Positions 23,318-34,331 of a stretch of DNA of 64,000 nt are shown piece after piece. The first letter of the stretch is position 1. Every line of letters starts with the position of its first letter. Origin of the DNA: Candolleomyces eurysporus (lineage: Eukaryota > Basidiomycota > Agaricomycetes > Agaricales > Psathyrellaceae); the NCBI GenBank assembly GCA_027579435.1, contig JANBPK010000777.1:1-64000 (forward strand), written 5' to 3'. The position numbers were made by a program, and so were the translations under genes. The notes under the pieces were generated by a model, which did not search any database, had not been told where the DNA came from, and saw only the letters and a list, made by a program, of their open reading frames with translations.

Positions 23318-24885
23318 TTGAGCGGATCTGACCGTTTACATACTGAAGACGGACTCGGATTAGCGGGACTAACAGAATTGACACTTCCGACGGGATGCTT
23401 CATACCTGAGAGGCTCGTTGATACGTGACGGCCTTTGCCACCATCGACTGGAGAACTGAAGACATGAGGGAGAAATGCAATCCGTCTGCTCTGAAGGGGC
23501 ACAGGAACGTAGGCCGTCGACCGAGTCGCAGACGTGGCTCTATCAGCGAGTAGAGAGGGAAAGAAAGGGGCAGTCTGGGAAACCTTGGGCATCTCACCAC
23601 GAACCGGGGTTACGAGGATGCTAAGGGTGGAGCACGCTGATCATGATCAATTGTTGTTCATCCTACCTTGTTCCGCTTTAACGAAGCTACCAACTGGTCA
23701 ACAGCGAGGTCGATTAGATGTAAAGGCGCATGCGACGAGCACACAGCGTCCTGAGAGCACTACTAAGAAACGAGCCCCGCTTCTAGGATGCAAACAACAT
23801 ATTATATCTTGGCGCGCGATTCTTTGCCAAGTCGTGAGGAAAGAAGCACGGGTTTTGTCTGCAGGGGTGTAAAACGGGGTAGAAGCGTTGTTCTTCTCCC
23901 TCAGAAATCCCGTCATCTTGGTAAGATCCTATCAAAAGAAACTGAGTCATTGGGCATGGTAGTGTGATCCAGAGAAACACGGTGATAATCAACCCTTACA
24001 CTGTTGATTTGACGAGGAGCAGTAATTACACCACCTTCTTTGACAAAAGATACACATTACAGTTTTCCAGCTTTCCTAATATAGACCTCCGTGTTCNAAA
24101 AAAGATGACATGTTGCGAGAGAGGAGGGCAAGAGGAGAGTCGACCGTTTAGCGTAGCAGTTTCGGACATATGTGGCAAGTCGGTGTCGGTGTCGGTATCT
24201 GGCGGCGCTGTTTGGCTCTGCTTGGATCCAAAGGCATTGTACTGCCGGCCGACGACTCCGAGCCTCCGACGTGACCGTCACCGTGACCAGCATGCCTTCT
24301 GCAGTCCCCAGCCAGCTCGTTTTCATTCGTCTATTGCCGTAGACTATCACGACACGCGCCCTCTGTGGCTCCGAGTCTTTTTCTCAGCCTGGCAACCTGG
24401 ATCTTCGAATCTGGCCTTGAGTAGCCTTGAACACCAAAGAACTCGATAGCCTCTCCGAGATTGGAGGCCTGATAACTTCCAGATTTCATTTCCCGGCAGA
24501 ATTCAATTCAACTCGCTCCGGTATGTTCCTCGACATATCACAACGTTGAAGACATTTCTCTTCACAGATGCATATCCAATTTGGTATCTTTATTTAAGGT
24601 GCGGTCTACTGGGCATATGGTGCGCCATCGAATTATCTTTACACCAGAAAGTTGCAATGTCACCTCTTCGTGGCCTGGAGGCACGTTAAAGCAACGAACC
24701 CGCCTTGTCGTATCTCTCAGACCATTCCGATAAGCTTCAGGATTTTTCTCGGCCTTCTCAGCTTCAGGGATGCTTCATACTCGGTCTTCAAATAGTCCCC
24801 GGGTTCGCCTCCCTGTCGGTTCAGTGATTTATGAAGTCACTCCCTTTCATAAAGGCTGCTTGCATGCTGCCTCGCCTACTCCAAG
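23318..24885. other. Intergenic, 1.57 kb
   Basis: Upstream regions of the DUF6533 gene and of the F-box gene. No protein recognised. A short GTCGGTGTCGGTGTCGGT triplet-like repeat lies near 24179 and one N (24097) abuts an A run. Confidence 0.45.
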
Positions 24886-26126
24886 ATGCATCCCACCCAT
24901 CCATCGATGTCTTATCCTCCCCTCCTCTTCCCTCAGGAACTGGTCGACCTCATCATCGAACATGCTGCCGAGGACACAGGATCTCTTCTTTCTTGCGCGC
25001 TTACATGCTCGTCCTTCTATCCTGCCAGTCGCCGTTCCCTCTTCTCTCAGATAGAACTGGATATGCACACTAAGCCGAACGTCATGTCCTATAGTGCAAG
25101 GCTCAACCATGCGTTAACCCGCAATCCTCACCTGTTACCACTAATCAAGTCGGTCGTTGTGAAGCGTATGTTTGCACACGAACGCGGCTCTCCATGCTTC
25201 CTTCAGCAAGACTCAGATAGCCTCGAAATCTTGCTTAAATTGTCTCACCTTCGCCAGCTCACCCTTGTTGGGCATATCCATAAAGACTGGGCCCTGCTGC
25301 CGCCCAACTTACGAACCATCATCGCCTCCATCTGCCACTCCGCCCGCCTCGAGCATCTCACAATCGACTCCCTATCCAACTTCCCTGCCTATCTCCTATC
25401 ATCATGCATGTCACTCCGACAGGTGGAATTGACCTCAATGTCAACATTATGTCATGATTCCTTCTCCACCATCCCGAACCGAATTTCGTTGGAGAGCCTC
25501 ACCCTCAACTACAGCGATGCGTTCGGACTCACAAAGTTCGTCAATTGGATGTTTCAAACTGGCTGCAACGTCGATCTTTCGAGGCTTCGGCGCTTGATTG
25601 TCAACGTAAGGCGCCAACATGCATATTCTTGGTGTGTCTTGGCTTCCAAGACTCCGTTCCTCGAGGAGCTAGAATTTAGTGTGATTGTCCCAGGTGAGCA
25701 AATCGACATGAAATTTGTTTCCTGTTTTCTCATTGCGTCCATGTAGCCTCTTCGTCTCCTGCCACATCCAATGTGTACAGGGACATTGAGCTCACCTCCT
25801 TCACCTCCATCCGATACCTGTCGATCAACTTCAGAATCCAGGACCCGTGTGATTGCGACAGCCTCTCTTGGGTCATTCCTCAACTACTCAGATCAATCCC
25901 TGTGTCTTCGCCAATTGAAAGACTGGTCCTCAGCTTTTCACCAGTACCTTCTCTGCGGCTTAACAAGGAGTCGGAGAAGGCACCGCCAAGAAAGATCGAC
26001 ATTCCTGTGGCACGGAGAAATTTCCGGGATCTGCGCTCCTGCGAAATACACTTGTCCGGCATCAAAGCCAAAGTTGAGTCGCACTTGGCTGAAATCCTCA
26101 AAACCTTTTTCGTGTCCAAGCCATAA
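24886..26126 (+). CDS. F-box-like / leucine-rich repeat protein 1
   Basis: Likely substrate adaptor for an SCF ubiquitin ligase, by family analogy. Exons 24886-25693 and 25747-26126 give 395 residues (a start at 24907, MSYPPLLFPQEL, is equally good). The N-terminus LFPQELVDLIIEHAAED, CALTCSSFYPASRRSLFSQI is a degenerate F-box (Leu-Pro/Glu-Leu, Ser-Cys-Phe, Arg-Ser-Leu-Phe). It is followed by irregular leucine-rich segments: LSHLRQLTLVGHI, ARLEHLTIDSLSNFPAYLL, SLRQVELTS, LESLTLNYS and FLEELEFSVIVP. Homologous along its length to the minus-strand F-box protein at 32.8-34.3 kb (shared HLLPxIK, FPxYLL, and an intron after the same VxxP motif). Such proteins form very large families in Agaricomycetes. 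Convergent with gene B, stops 122 bp apart. Confidence 0.75.
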
Positions 26127-26248
26127 ACGGTGAGTTTCGACCGTTGCGAGACCTGCCTTCATTCGTTGAATATTTATCGGACAGATGCACGCGACGTTGT
26201 AGAGTATGAACCATTCAGCCTACTCAGGACCAAGCTCTTCCAGCCCCC

Positions 26249-28607
26249 CTATATCCGCTTTGTCCTGGCCCTGAATCGGGCTCTTTCAACCCTCCTCTTG
26301 TTCTTCTCTAGGACCGCTTCTCCAACTTCCTCGGACGAACCTCCCTTCTTTTCTTCTGCCAGCTTCGCTGCGGCCGATGCAAAGACTAGGGCTCGCTCCC
26401 AATACTCTCGGCCGAGGGCCATCTCCGCCGCATTCCCTAAATTGAGCACAAGTTCCTTCCTCGCTCCCCTCGCATGCGCATGATACCGCCCATTTGTAAC
26501 CTCATCAAACTCCACCACCGCAGCAGCGAGCTGAGCGGTACCCCAGTACTTGAACTGAGCCTCGTCGAGACCTTTGTGTTCTCGGAACAGCTCGTTGCCG
26601 TCCTCCCTACCCTTTGCCATGCGTTTGAGACAAAGATCGAGCGAACGTTCGATCTCTTCGTCTGAAAGCATCTTCTTCACATCTCTCAAGCCACCACCAC
26701 CCACATCTAGACCCTTCGGCGCCTTGTTCCACTGTTGAACCTTCTCGAAGATACCACGCTTGGCGACGGAGACCAAGATGCGGATATGGCAAATCGGACC
26801 GGTCAACACTTCCTCGTTTATCTGGAGGATAACTTCACCTTCGTCGTCGTCGTCCCGGGTTGGATCCCTGGACCCTGATCTATATATTGTATCCGAATCT
26901 CGTTCTTCGAGCTCGGCTAAGGCCTTGAAGTCCTCGTCCTCGATGTCGTCGTCATCCTTCACTTCCTGACAGGCTGCGCGGGTGATTGGCAATAAATTGA
27001 GTAGATCGACGTCGGAAACGGCTGAGCCGTTGTGACCCTGGTGTCGATCTGCCGCGAATGCGACGAGTGTTATTAGCCGTAGGAGAGAGACTCTGCATGA
27101 GGCTTATGCGTTTTGTGAATAGGGTTTATACATACACGAATATGGATCGGAAGCTTACCGCGATACGACACGACTTCCATAATTTCGTCTTCATCGGGCG
27201 GTAATGTCGCATAATAATCCTGCTCTGCGTTCTCAATCCACCTAATTTTATTAATTGAGCACATTGTTTGTCGAAATCTGCGTCTCAAAACTTACTCGGC
27301 AATTTTGTCGATATCCTCTCCTTCAATGCGCTTCCAGATCCTATTAATCTTTCGGCACCATTCCGGACGACTCGTCAAGATTTTGACCCCGTTCATCAGG
27401 GCTTCCCACCTCGATCCAAGACGATTCTGTATCTGTTCGCCTTCAACAAGTTCGACTTTGACCCCGGGTACCATGTCTGCAGGGAAGTTCAACATCAACG
27501 CGAGGCTTTCTGCCACCCGACTGTCAACTTGCAGTTCGGCATAGGGCGGGTCCCTTCTCGTGTTCGCGCAGTCCAAAAGCAGGTCGAGAATTTCCGGATC
27601 TTGTTCAATGATTTGGTTATAGTGCTCTTGCTCGGGGACTGGATGCAGCAGTACGGTCTCCAAAATAACCCAAGCCGCATTCTCTTGAAACATCGCGTAC
27701 TCCCTGGGTGCGTATTTGCGTGCTTTGGTTGTAGACGCCTTCATAAGCGATGTGAAAGAAGTATAAACCGCGATTGGAACAACCAGTTAGCACTGAAGCT
27801 TCAAAGCTTTGGACAGCAAAGAATCAAACGAACGTACACCAAGTTTCCCGAAGCAAAAGAGGCTTTGCCATGTCATAGATGGGTCTTTCAGCTGCCGCAC
27901 CCACAGATCGGGTCCCATTAAAATGCACTTGCACATCGCCTTGATGACTTGTGATGTTTTCTCGACTGAGAGGAAATCCGCAAGTCGGCATTGTTGTGCC
28001 ATGACCCGCAAACCCTTCATCGCCGTTAACCGGTGAGCTATGAAGAACGCGCCGCTAATAGCCTACACATTTCTCATTATCATTGACTCGAAAGGTAAAG
28101 GTGGATAACGAAAGCTCACTTGAAGACAAAAGTCAATAACGCTGTGCTCGTTCACGTATTGCTCCATCAACTCCTTCCTTTGGGCGTCGGTTCCGGTTTG
28201 GATGAGCTCCCATAGAGCCTCAGCGGCGAAGCACGACGTGAAAACGTGTTCCATGACTTTACTATCATCTCTAGCTATCTGGAAGAGAGTTTTGGCGATC
28301 CCAGCCTTGACGGCGATCTTCTCGAACGCGTCGTGGCCTCGACGCGACCGCTTCTCGTTCATGCTTGCATTGTGGTTCAAGAAATGTGCCTTCAACGCCG
28401 CCTAGATGGGTTACAAGCAATCTTTAAATTCGGAAGTAGACTCATGACGACATTAATACTTACCACATAGTTGTAGCGCACTCTGGATGGGATTTCCGGG
28501 TCAACGAGGTACTGCAAGAGTCGGTCGCATTCGCGTGGCTGTATGATAATCGTCCTGATAACGGATGCGGGCTCTGAGGCCCCGAAGACGGTGTTCAAAC
28601 CAGACAT
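26249..28607 (-). CDS. Conserved unknown protein B (paralogue of A at 11.8-14.2 kb)
   Basis: Six exons (28607-28464, 28401-28120, 28062-27838, 27738-27296, 27241-27159, 27090-26249) give 672 residues. Exons 1-5 have exactly the same lengths as in gene A (144, 282, 225, 443, 83 nt); only the last differs (842 against 890). Conserved blocks include GHDAFEKIAVKAGIAKTLFQ, SCFAAEALWELI, MWQSLFCFG-like TWQSLFCFG, KARKYAPREYAMFQENAAW, LLHPVPEQEHYNQII, LLNLLPITRAACQEVKDD and GNAAEMALGREYWERALVFA, ending in KNKRRVERAR. Predicted helical, soluble, with acidic runs (DDDDIEDEDF, RDDDDEGE) inserted where A differs most. Function unknown; the helical repeats suggest a protein-binding scaffold. Same strand as VPS28, which ends 290 bp upstream of its start. 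Confidence 0.85.
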
Positions 28608-28897
28608 TCGTAGACAGACGACTGTGATGATGTGGCAGAGATAAAACTAGGTTCGTTTAAGACTCCTATTCAGCCAAACAAGGTTGCAAAAAGCACGTGG
28701 TCCGAGAGCTTTGGTTGCTTTGACTCTTGCAAGGACGAATTAGGCGATACCTGGTAACTTAGACGCATCACAACATGAGTGCCTGATTCGGATCCCAATG
28801 GCCTTTCAAGGGGGATCCCTAGAGATTGTAGGGATACGAATGAAACGCAGACGAAAGAATCAGAGTAAAGAATAGGATTTCATGTCACTGATACATA

Positions 28898-29770
28898 TTA
28901 AGACGGATCGTCTTTCCCGCCACCCAAACTGCGGAAAAATTCTGCATAAGCGTGCTCGACGTCGAAGAAGAACTGACGAGCCTGCTCCTCCGTCAACTCT
29001 TCTGATGCCTTCATGCCATTCAGCGTAATCAACCTGGCCAGGAATCAGAAACCGATGCTATAGCTGAGATTTATAGCTTACCAAGAAACCATCTTACTGC
29101 GTCCTTCCCAGTCCTTGCTACCTTTAAACCGAGCAAAACCAGTGACCAGCTCTTGTAGATAGGCGTGCAGCTCGTCTTTAGCACGGAGCTTGAGCTTCAC
29201 GGCATCCATAAGCGTGATAAAGCTCTGACAAGGAGATCAGCATCATTGGAAGATTCCATTCCTAACGCAGCGTGTACCTGTGTTGTAGCAGCGACCCATT
29301 TCGCCGTTTCTGGCCCAGCCTCGCTGGAATGCTCAACCGTGGCAGGGACACCAACTTTAATTCTGTGTAGTGCTGCGGTATGGTCCATCTGCAAGATCAC
29401 GAGATGAGATATCGAAAGCCTAGAGATAGCAGAAACCGACGCACCCTGTACTTTGCCATAAATTCCTCTATCGAATGCACCTCATCCTCCACCAACTTGA
29501 GCATAGTCTTGTACTGCGATAATAGACGTGTACATGCTGGCGAGTACCTCTTGGATCGAATCTCAATTTAACATAGCCGTTGGTGAACGGTGAAAGTAAC
29601 ACGCACTCCACTGCAGTCACAGAATCCCGAACGTAAGCTCGTTCGAGATAATCGAGAGCGACGATGATTCCGAATAGGGTCGCAAGAAGATTGTATTTCT
29701 CTCGTTCTGCATTGTTGTTGTATAACCGAACCTCCTCGTCGAGCGATATCGGGGTCGTCATCGTCGTCAT
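28898..29770 (-). CDS. VPS28: ESCRT-I subunit Vps28
   Basis: Core component of ESCRT-I, which sorts ubiquitinated membrane cargo into multivesicular bodies at endosomes. Five exons (29770-29607, 29547-29445, 29388-29278, 29224-29082, 29033-28898) give 218 residues, the usual length for Vps28. The N-terminal domain reads SLDEEVRLYNNNAEREKYNL, LDYLERAYVRDSV, then YSPACTRLLSQYKTMLKLVE and FMAKYRMDHTAALHRIKVGV, all diagnostic. The C-terminal four-helix domain, which in yeast binds ESCRT-II Vps36, contains TLMDAVKLKLRAKDELHAYL, LVTGFARFKGSKDWEGRSKM and a helix ending VEHAYAEFFRSLGGG. Introns are 45-60 nt with good GT-AG ends. Shares a 468-bp divergent promoter with the CBM19-like gene. Confidence 0.97.
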
Positions 29771-30238
29771 TGTCGTCGTTGCTGATACAGTGCCATTTGT
29801 TTGGTCGTATTGGATTCGAGGCGGCTTGTGTGGCTGTGATGCGGGCCGCCTTCTAACCGGTGATCCGGGCTACCAAGCCGGGACCCACAAGGACTTGTTT
29901 GGTTGCTTTTGATGGCCAAACATTCCCATCACCCACGTTCGGACAGCAAGAACAATGGTCGTTTGGCTTCGCGCTTTGTGCACCTGGCAACGCTCGAGGA
30001 CAATGGCTGGTCGGCCACAGTGGGAGGGCCCTATTGTTCTCTTGGGATTCCGATATATAAAGCTGGCTCTCAACCTGGTGTCTGGCATCTGCCTTTGGCT
30101 ACCGACTTTCTCCCCGTTTCTTGGTTATTCTCCTTCTTCTCGTTCTCTTCTTCCAGGCCCGGTGCCTCTGCCAGTCAGCTTCACTTGATAGACTTTCAAG
30201 ACTTTTACGACTCTCCACCCGACAACAGATTTTCTACG
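29771..30238. promoter_or_regulatory. Divergent promoter region, VPS28 / CBM19-like 1
   Basis: 468 bp between start codons. A TATATAA box (30054-30060) faces the secreted-protein gene, about 180 bp before its ATG, followed by a CT-rich leader tract near 30120-30155. No TATA is evident on the VPS28 side, as expected for a housekeeping gene. Confidence 0.6.
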
Positions 30239-31423
30239 ATGATCTTCAAGCTCTCGACCGCTTTTGTCTTTCTGGCATACGTCACTGTTCTTGCCCCAGT
30301 CAAGGCAGCCCCTACTTTAATTGCTCGCCATGAAGGACATGACGAGCCCAGCAGTGCTGGTGCTTCATCTCCCGCAACGAATTTTGCCAAGCAGAATGCA
30401 CTCGATGCCCAAAAGCTGAATGCTCGCTTCAAAACCATAAAGGCCACCGATTCCTGCACCAGTGCGTATTTGGAAATATCGATGTTTGATCCTCTTGAAC
30501 TAACATACTCTTTTCCCTCAACTAAGATAACGAAATGGCGTGTATTGATGGAGGATTTGCCCAGTGTGTCGGTGGTCAGTGGCAGGTGCAGAAATGTGCC
30601 GGCAGTCTTCGCTGCTACGCCCTGCCTTTGGTCAACAAAGCAGGCACCAGCCTTGCTTGCGACTCTCAAGAAGACTCAAAGGCCCGCTTCGAGGTAGCTG
30701 GTGTATCAGGTGGTACCGATGGTGCTGACGCCTCTTCCACTCCAAGCACCGGAGCAGGGGATGGAGCAGGGGATGACGAGGATGAGGTGGAAGACTGCGA
30801 TGAAGAGGTCTTCGATCAAATCGACGAGGAAGACCTCCCTGAATGCGACGACGACGAAGCTTTCCCTGAAGCTACATCTACTGCCGCTAACCAGGCAGTA
30901 GCCACCAAAGCCGCCGCAGAGGAGGACTCGCACATCTACCGTCGTCAGGCTTCCACTATCGCGACCCTCCCCCCTCTCGGCCAGACCGCCGCCCCCACAG
31001 TCACAGTGAATCCGGCAACCTCGACAAGCGATCCTGTTNGTGACCCCGACCGTGGTCATCGGTACCAACGGGATTGTTACTGTTACTGTCGTATCCACTG
31101 TGACTGTTTCCGCAACGGACTGTGCTGCTACTAGCTCCACTGTTCCGGTCGCCAGTGCGCCCACACCTATCAGTGTTAGCTCCGCCGTTCCTTCCTCATC
31201 ATCTGCTCCTATCGCCTCCAACACCATCAGCTCGAGCGCCGTCAGCGCCACATCGACGCCCGCTACGGCCCTCACCTCCGCCCAGACCAGCGCAACTGGT
31301 AGCACCATAGTTTTGACCAGCACTTCCCAGGCAGCTGGTGGACTCACTTTCACTTTGGGTACCGGATTCGCGACCGCTGCTGCCCCTACAGGAACCGTCG
31401 ACGTCACTGCGACAATCGCCTAA
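30239..31423 (+). CDS. Secreted CBM19-like protein 1, acidic and Ser/Thr-rich
   Basis: Exons 30239-30461 and 30527-31423 give 372 residues after removing the N at 31039. A signal peptide (MIFKLSTAFVFLAYVTVL to about Ala-23) is followed by a Cys-containing domain: QNALDAQKLNARFKTIKATD, SCTNNEMACIDGGFAQCVGG, QWQVQKCAGSLRCYALPLVN and GTSLACDSQEDSKARFE. This pattern matches the small domain annotated as carbohydrate-binding module 19 (chitin-binding) in many basidiomycete secretomes. Next is an unusually acidic segment (EDEVEDCDEEVFDQIDEEDL, ECDDDEA) and then a long Ser/Thr/Val-rich, probably O-glycosylated tail. Paralogue of the protein at 44.0 kb, which lacks the acidic block. Likely cell-wall associated; the ligand is inferred from the family, not shown. 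Confidence 0.75.
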
Positions 31424-32772
31424 AGCGGCTTATCTCTTGAAGATTTGACTGGCAGCTCCGTTCTCAACGAACTCATTTAGTAACCCTTCCTCGGACTTTC
31501 CATCATGATTAGCTGTTTCATTTTTGTACCATTTGCGACGAACTTTCTCTGGTTCTGATTCTCATTCACGACCCACGCACACACTACTACGTATCACCTT
31601 TTTTATTCGCATGGATCACGCATTCTATCATGTAGCATACACACTCAGTCTCTATTCACATAATTTTACGCCCACTCCAGCCACGGTACTTTCTCCTCCC
31701 CGTTGCTTCGATGTCATATCGTCTCGTTTCGTTCCGGTTTCCTATTCCGTGTCCTCGATCACCTGTACAACATAGACCAAAGATCAATCAACAATCCAGA
31801 CTATCAAATACTATTTGTTGAGCGCTCGATGACTCCATAACCAACGGATCCTTGTTTCTCATTGGGCTGTATTTGATTTTCGCACTTACACATGCCCCAA
31901 TCAAATACCCTGATTCCACCCCTCGTGGCACCCTCGGGCTCTCTACTTCCCTCATGTAAGACCGAACTTGGCAGGTTCGGTCTTACATGAGTAGGGAGCA
32001 GGTCAAGCAGTGCCTCTGTATAGATCCGACTCCGCGGATGCATACGTCCTATTCGATCGTGAGCAGAACAATAGAGACGCTGAAACCGCGAGTCCGAAAG
32101 GCATGATGAATAGATGGCCAACATTCCGACACGGTTAGGTTTACCTAACCTGGCCAGAACAAAAAGCAGTGGCAAACACCTTCCGATCGCAGGAATCAGT
32201 ACCCCACCCTGAGGCCGTAACAAAAAGATCAGCGCCCATGATATGGTTCCTTCTTCGCGATCGAACAAAAGAACGAACTGATAGGAAGACCAAGGGAATG
32301 TCCTTCTGAATCCATCTAACACGACAAAGAGTCTTACCCGAGACGCTGAGACGAACTCAACCGGCTGTGCACACAGGACAGGAACTATGAAAGCAATAGT
32401 TTCATCCGACAACCATGGAGGATAAATAGTAGATAATCAATAAAATACACAATCTCGAATGTAGTGGATATTCACATCTAGATATCGATCTAAAAGAGTT
32501 CAGAAAAGAAAGGACATGATGGTCATCAGGTTCATGGTATGCTGCTACTGTACATTTGACACAGTGAATATGAGGTGTTAGAAGGTCAAATAATGATAAA
32601 CTCCCTCGCTGAGAGAGGGAGCTCGAAGGGGAAAAGAAAACAGGGGTATGCTGTAAAGAAAATAAATATGGAAAGTGTTCTGCAGTATCCTGCTGTTCAT
32701 GAAGCTCGAATTTCGAGTCAATAAAAAATACGATAGACACGAAATATCAGGGAAAAAGAAAAAAATACACCA
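31424..32772. other. Intergenic, 1.35 kb with strong hairpin
   Basis: 3' regions of the CBM19-like gene and of F-box gene 2. A minus-strand open frame of about 200 codons crosses 31804-32412 but has no recognisable domain, and a perfect 17-bp inverted repeat lies inside it. I consider it non-coding. The stretch 32400-32770 is AT-rich. Confidence 0.45.
31951..31991. repeat. Perfect 17-bp inverted repeat with 7-nt loop
   Basis: Left arm CTCATGTAAGACCGAAC (31951-31967) and right arm GTTCGGTCTTACATGAG (31975-31991) are exact reverse complements around TTGGCAG. It sits in the intergenic region between two convergent genes. It could be an RNA hairpin, a 3' processing signal or the trace of a small inverted-repeat element. 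Confidence 0.9.
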
Positions 32773-34331
32773 TCAGTCGATCCACTGCAACCTATCTTGG
32801 ACATGAACAACGTCTCGCCTTGTCAAACGAGGCAAACAGATGTTCATCAATCGTGCAGCTTCCTCCCGATCCTTGATCTTCGTTAACTGGATCTTCAGAC
32901 TCTGGAGTCTCGGGGCTGATGACGGACCGGCGACGCGACCACCCAGTGGGACCCCCNTCCGCCAAACTACCACCCCCAAGGGATGCCCCGTCCTGATCCA
33001 TCGTCGAGAGGAAGAAATCCAACATATCCCATGATCCGGACTCCACGATTCTCCTCCGAAGGTCCTCCTCCGCCAGCTCCCGACACGGATTGGTGATCCA
33101 AATGAATATGCCAATCTCCTCCAATTTACTGGGGGTGATCTTTCCGCAATTGCGGAACATCTGTGCGAGAAGAGAGACGTGCCTGCATTGATCATACACG
33201 TCCGGAAGACCAAAGGAGAGCGAGAGCCGGCGGAGGCACGCCAGTCGCCCGATGTCAAGAAGCTTGTAGACATCCTCAACTGTTCGCGTCTCTTCAGAGT
33301 CTGGCTGATCCGGACATGGGGATGTGATGTTTACATTGTGGCCTAGAACAAGCAGAAGGTAGCATTCGCTGTCAGCGGCGGGAACGAAGCGAGAGACCAA
33401 ATTCCGACTAACCCGGAGTATAGACATCCACTTCGAGCTCCTCTAGCGTCGCGGAGCATTCGCTAAGGAGACCAGAAACGGCCATCTGGTGCTTGTAAAA
33501 CGAATATCCCGCTCTGTGCCGGATTTGTAGACTCTTGACACGGCTGACGTCTAGTGCGCAGTCGTTCGACAGTATCCAGTCAGTTAACTCCGCCAAATTG
33601 TTGGTGGACATCGTCAGGCTGAGCTTCTCGAGGTGGATGGGGGTGCGATTGTGTTGGGGAAGGGGAAATGTCATCGTTTTCTTTGCGACCCCGTCTTTGT
33701 CGGTGACTGGGTAGCAGGATGGTGAGGCGGCAAGGGAAAGCTCCTTCAAAGAGCGACATCCGTCGAGAAGATACACCGGGAAGTCGGACATTGCGATGAC
33801 TTCAACGCTGGACACATGTTTACCCCGCAAGCTTGTCTTGATAGCCAACTGAACATCCCGCGGCACCGACCCCCATGGCTTGTTGTTGTATGAGTGGATG
33901 CTAATCTTCGTAAGGGCAGGGAGATTCATGAGCATCCGCAGCGCCTCTCTGTCCTCCCTCTGACTGGAAAAACATGAATCCTCGGGGAACAGGTTGAAAA
34001 GCATGGCGTGCTTGATGTATGGGAGGAGATGGCGAGAGGTTGCAAGAAGCTCGCAGAGTTCGATGCCGCGTGTTTTGCGATGACTCGGATGCATGTAGAG
34101 CTTGAGCCGGTTGAAGATGAGGGGTCTTGTTTTTCTGCAGAAATATCGGCAGGAGAGCGAAAATGATTTGAGGGTGGGGATGTCGTGCTTGAGATCATTG
34201 GTAACAATACTGTTCAAAATTTCGAGAGGTAGGACGGCTTTTGCGCAGCCAGTCTTCGAGAGAATCGTGGGTGGGGATGAGGTCAAGTTTGAGGTGGAGT
34301 GGCAAGAGGTGCGTGTACTGGGAAGGTCCAC
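32773..34331 (-). CDS. F-box-like / leucine-rich repeat protein 2
   Basis: Exons 34331-33413 and 33342-32773 give 495 residues once the N at 32957 is removed; without that correction the frame breaks in a G run. The N-terminus has a polar leader, then VLPLEILNSIVTNDLKHD and FSLSCRYFCRKTRPLIFNRL, a degenerate F-box. Irregular leucine-rich repeats follow: LMNLPALTKISIHSY, VSSVEVIAMSDFPVYLL, SLKELSLAAS, LEKLSLTMSTNNLAEL and TLEELEVDVYTP. The second exon continues GRLACLRRLSLSFGL and LEEIGIFIWITNPC and ends in LKIQLTKIKDREEAARLMNI and DRLQWID. It is a paralogue of the F-box protein at 24.9 kb, with the single intron at the equivalent place. A role as ubiquitin-ligase adaptor is inferred from the family. 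Confidence 0.75.

Noticed and set aside
31804..32412. Minus-strand open frame of 202 codons
   Set aside because: No recognisable domain, contains a perfect hairpin, and lies between convergent 3' ends.
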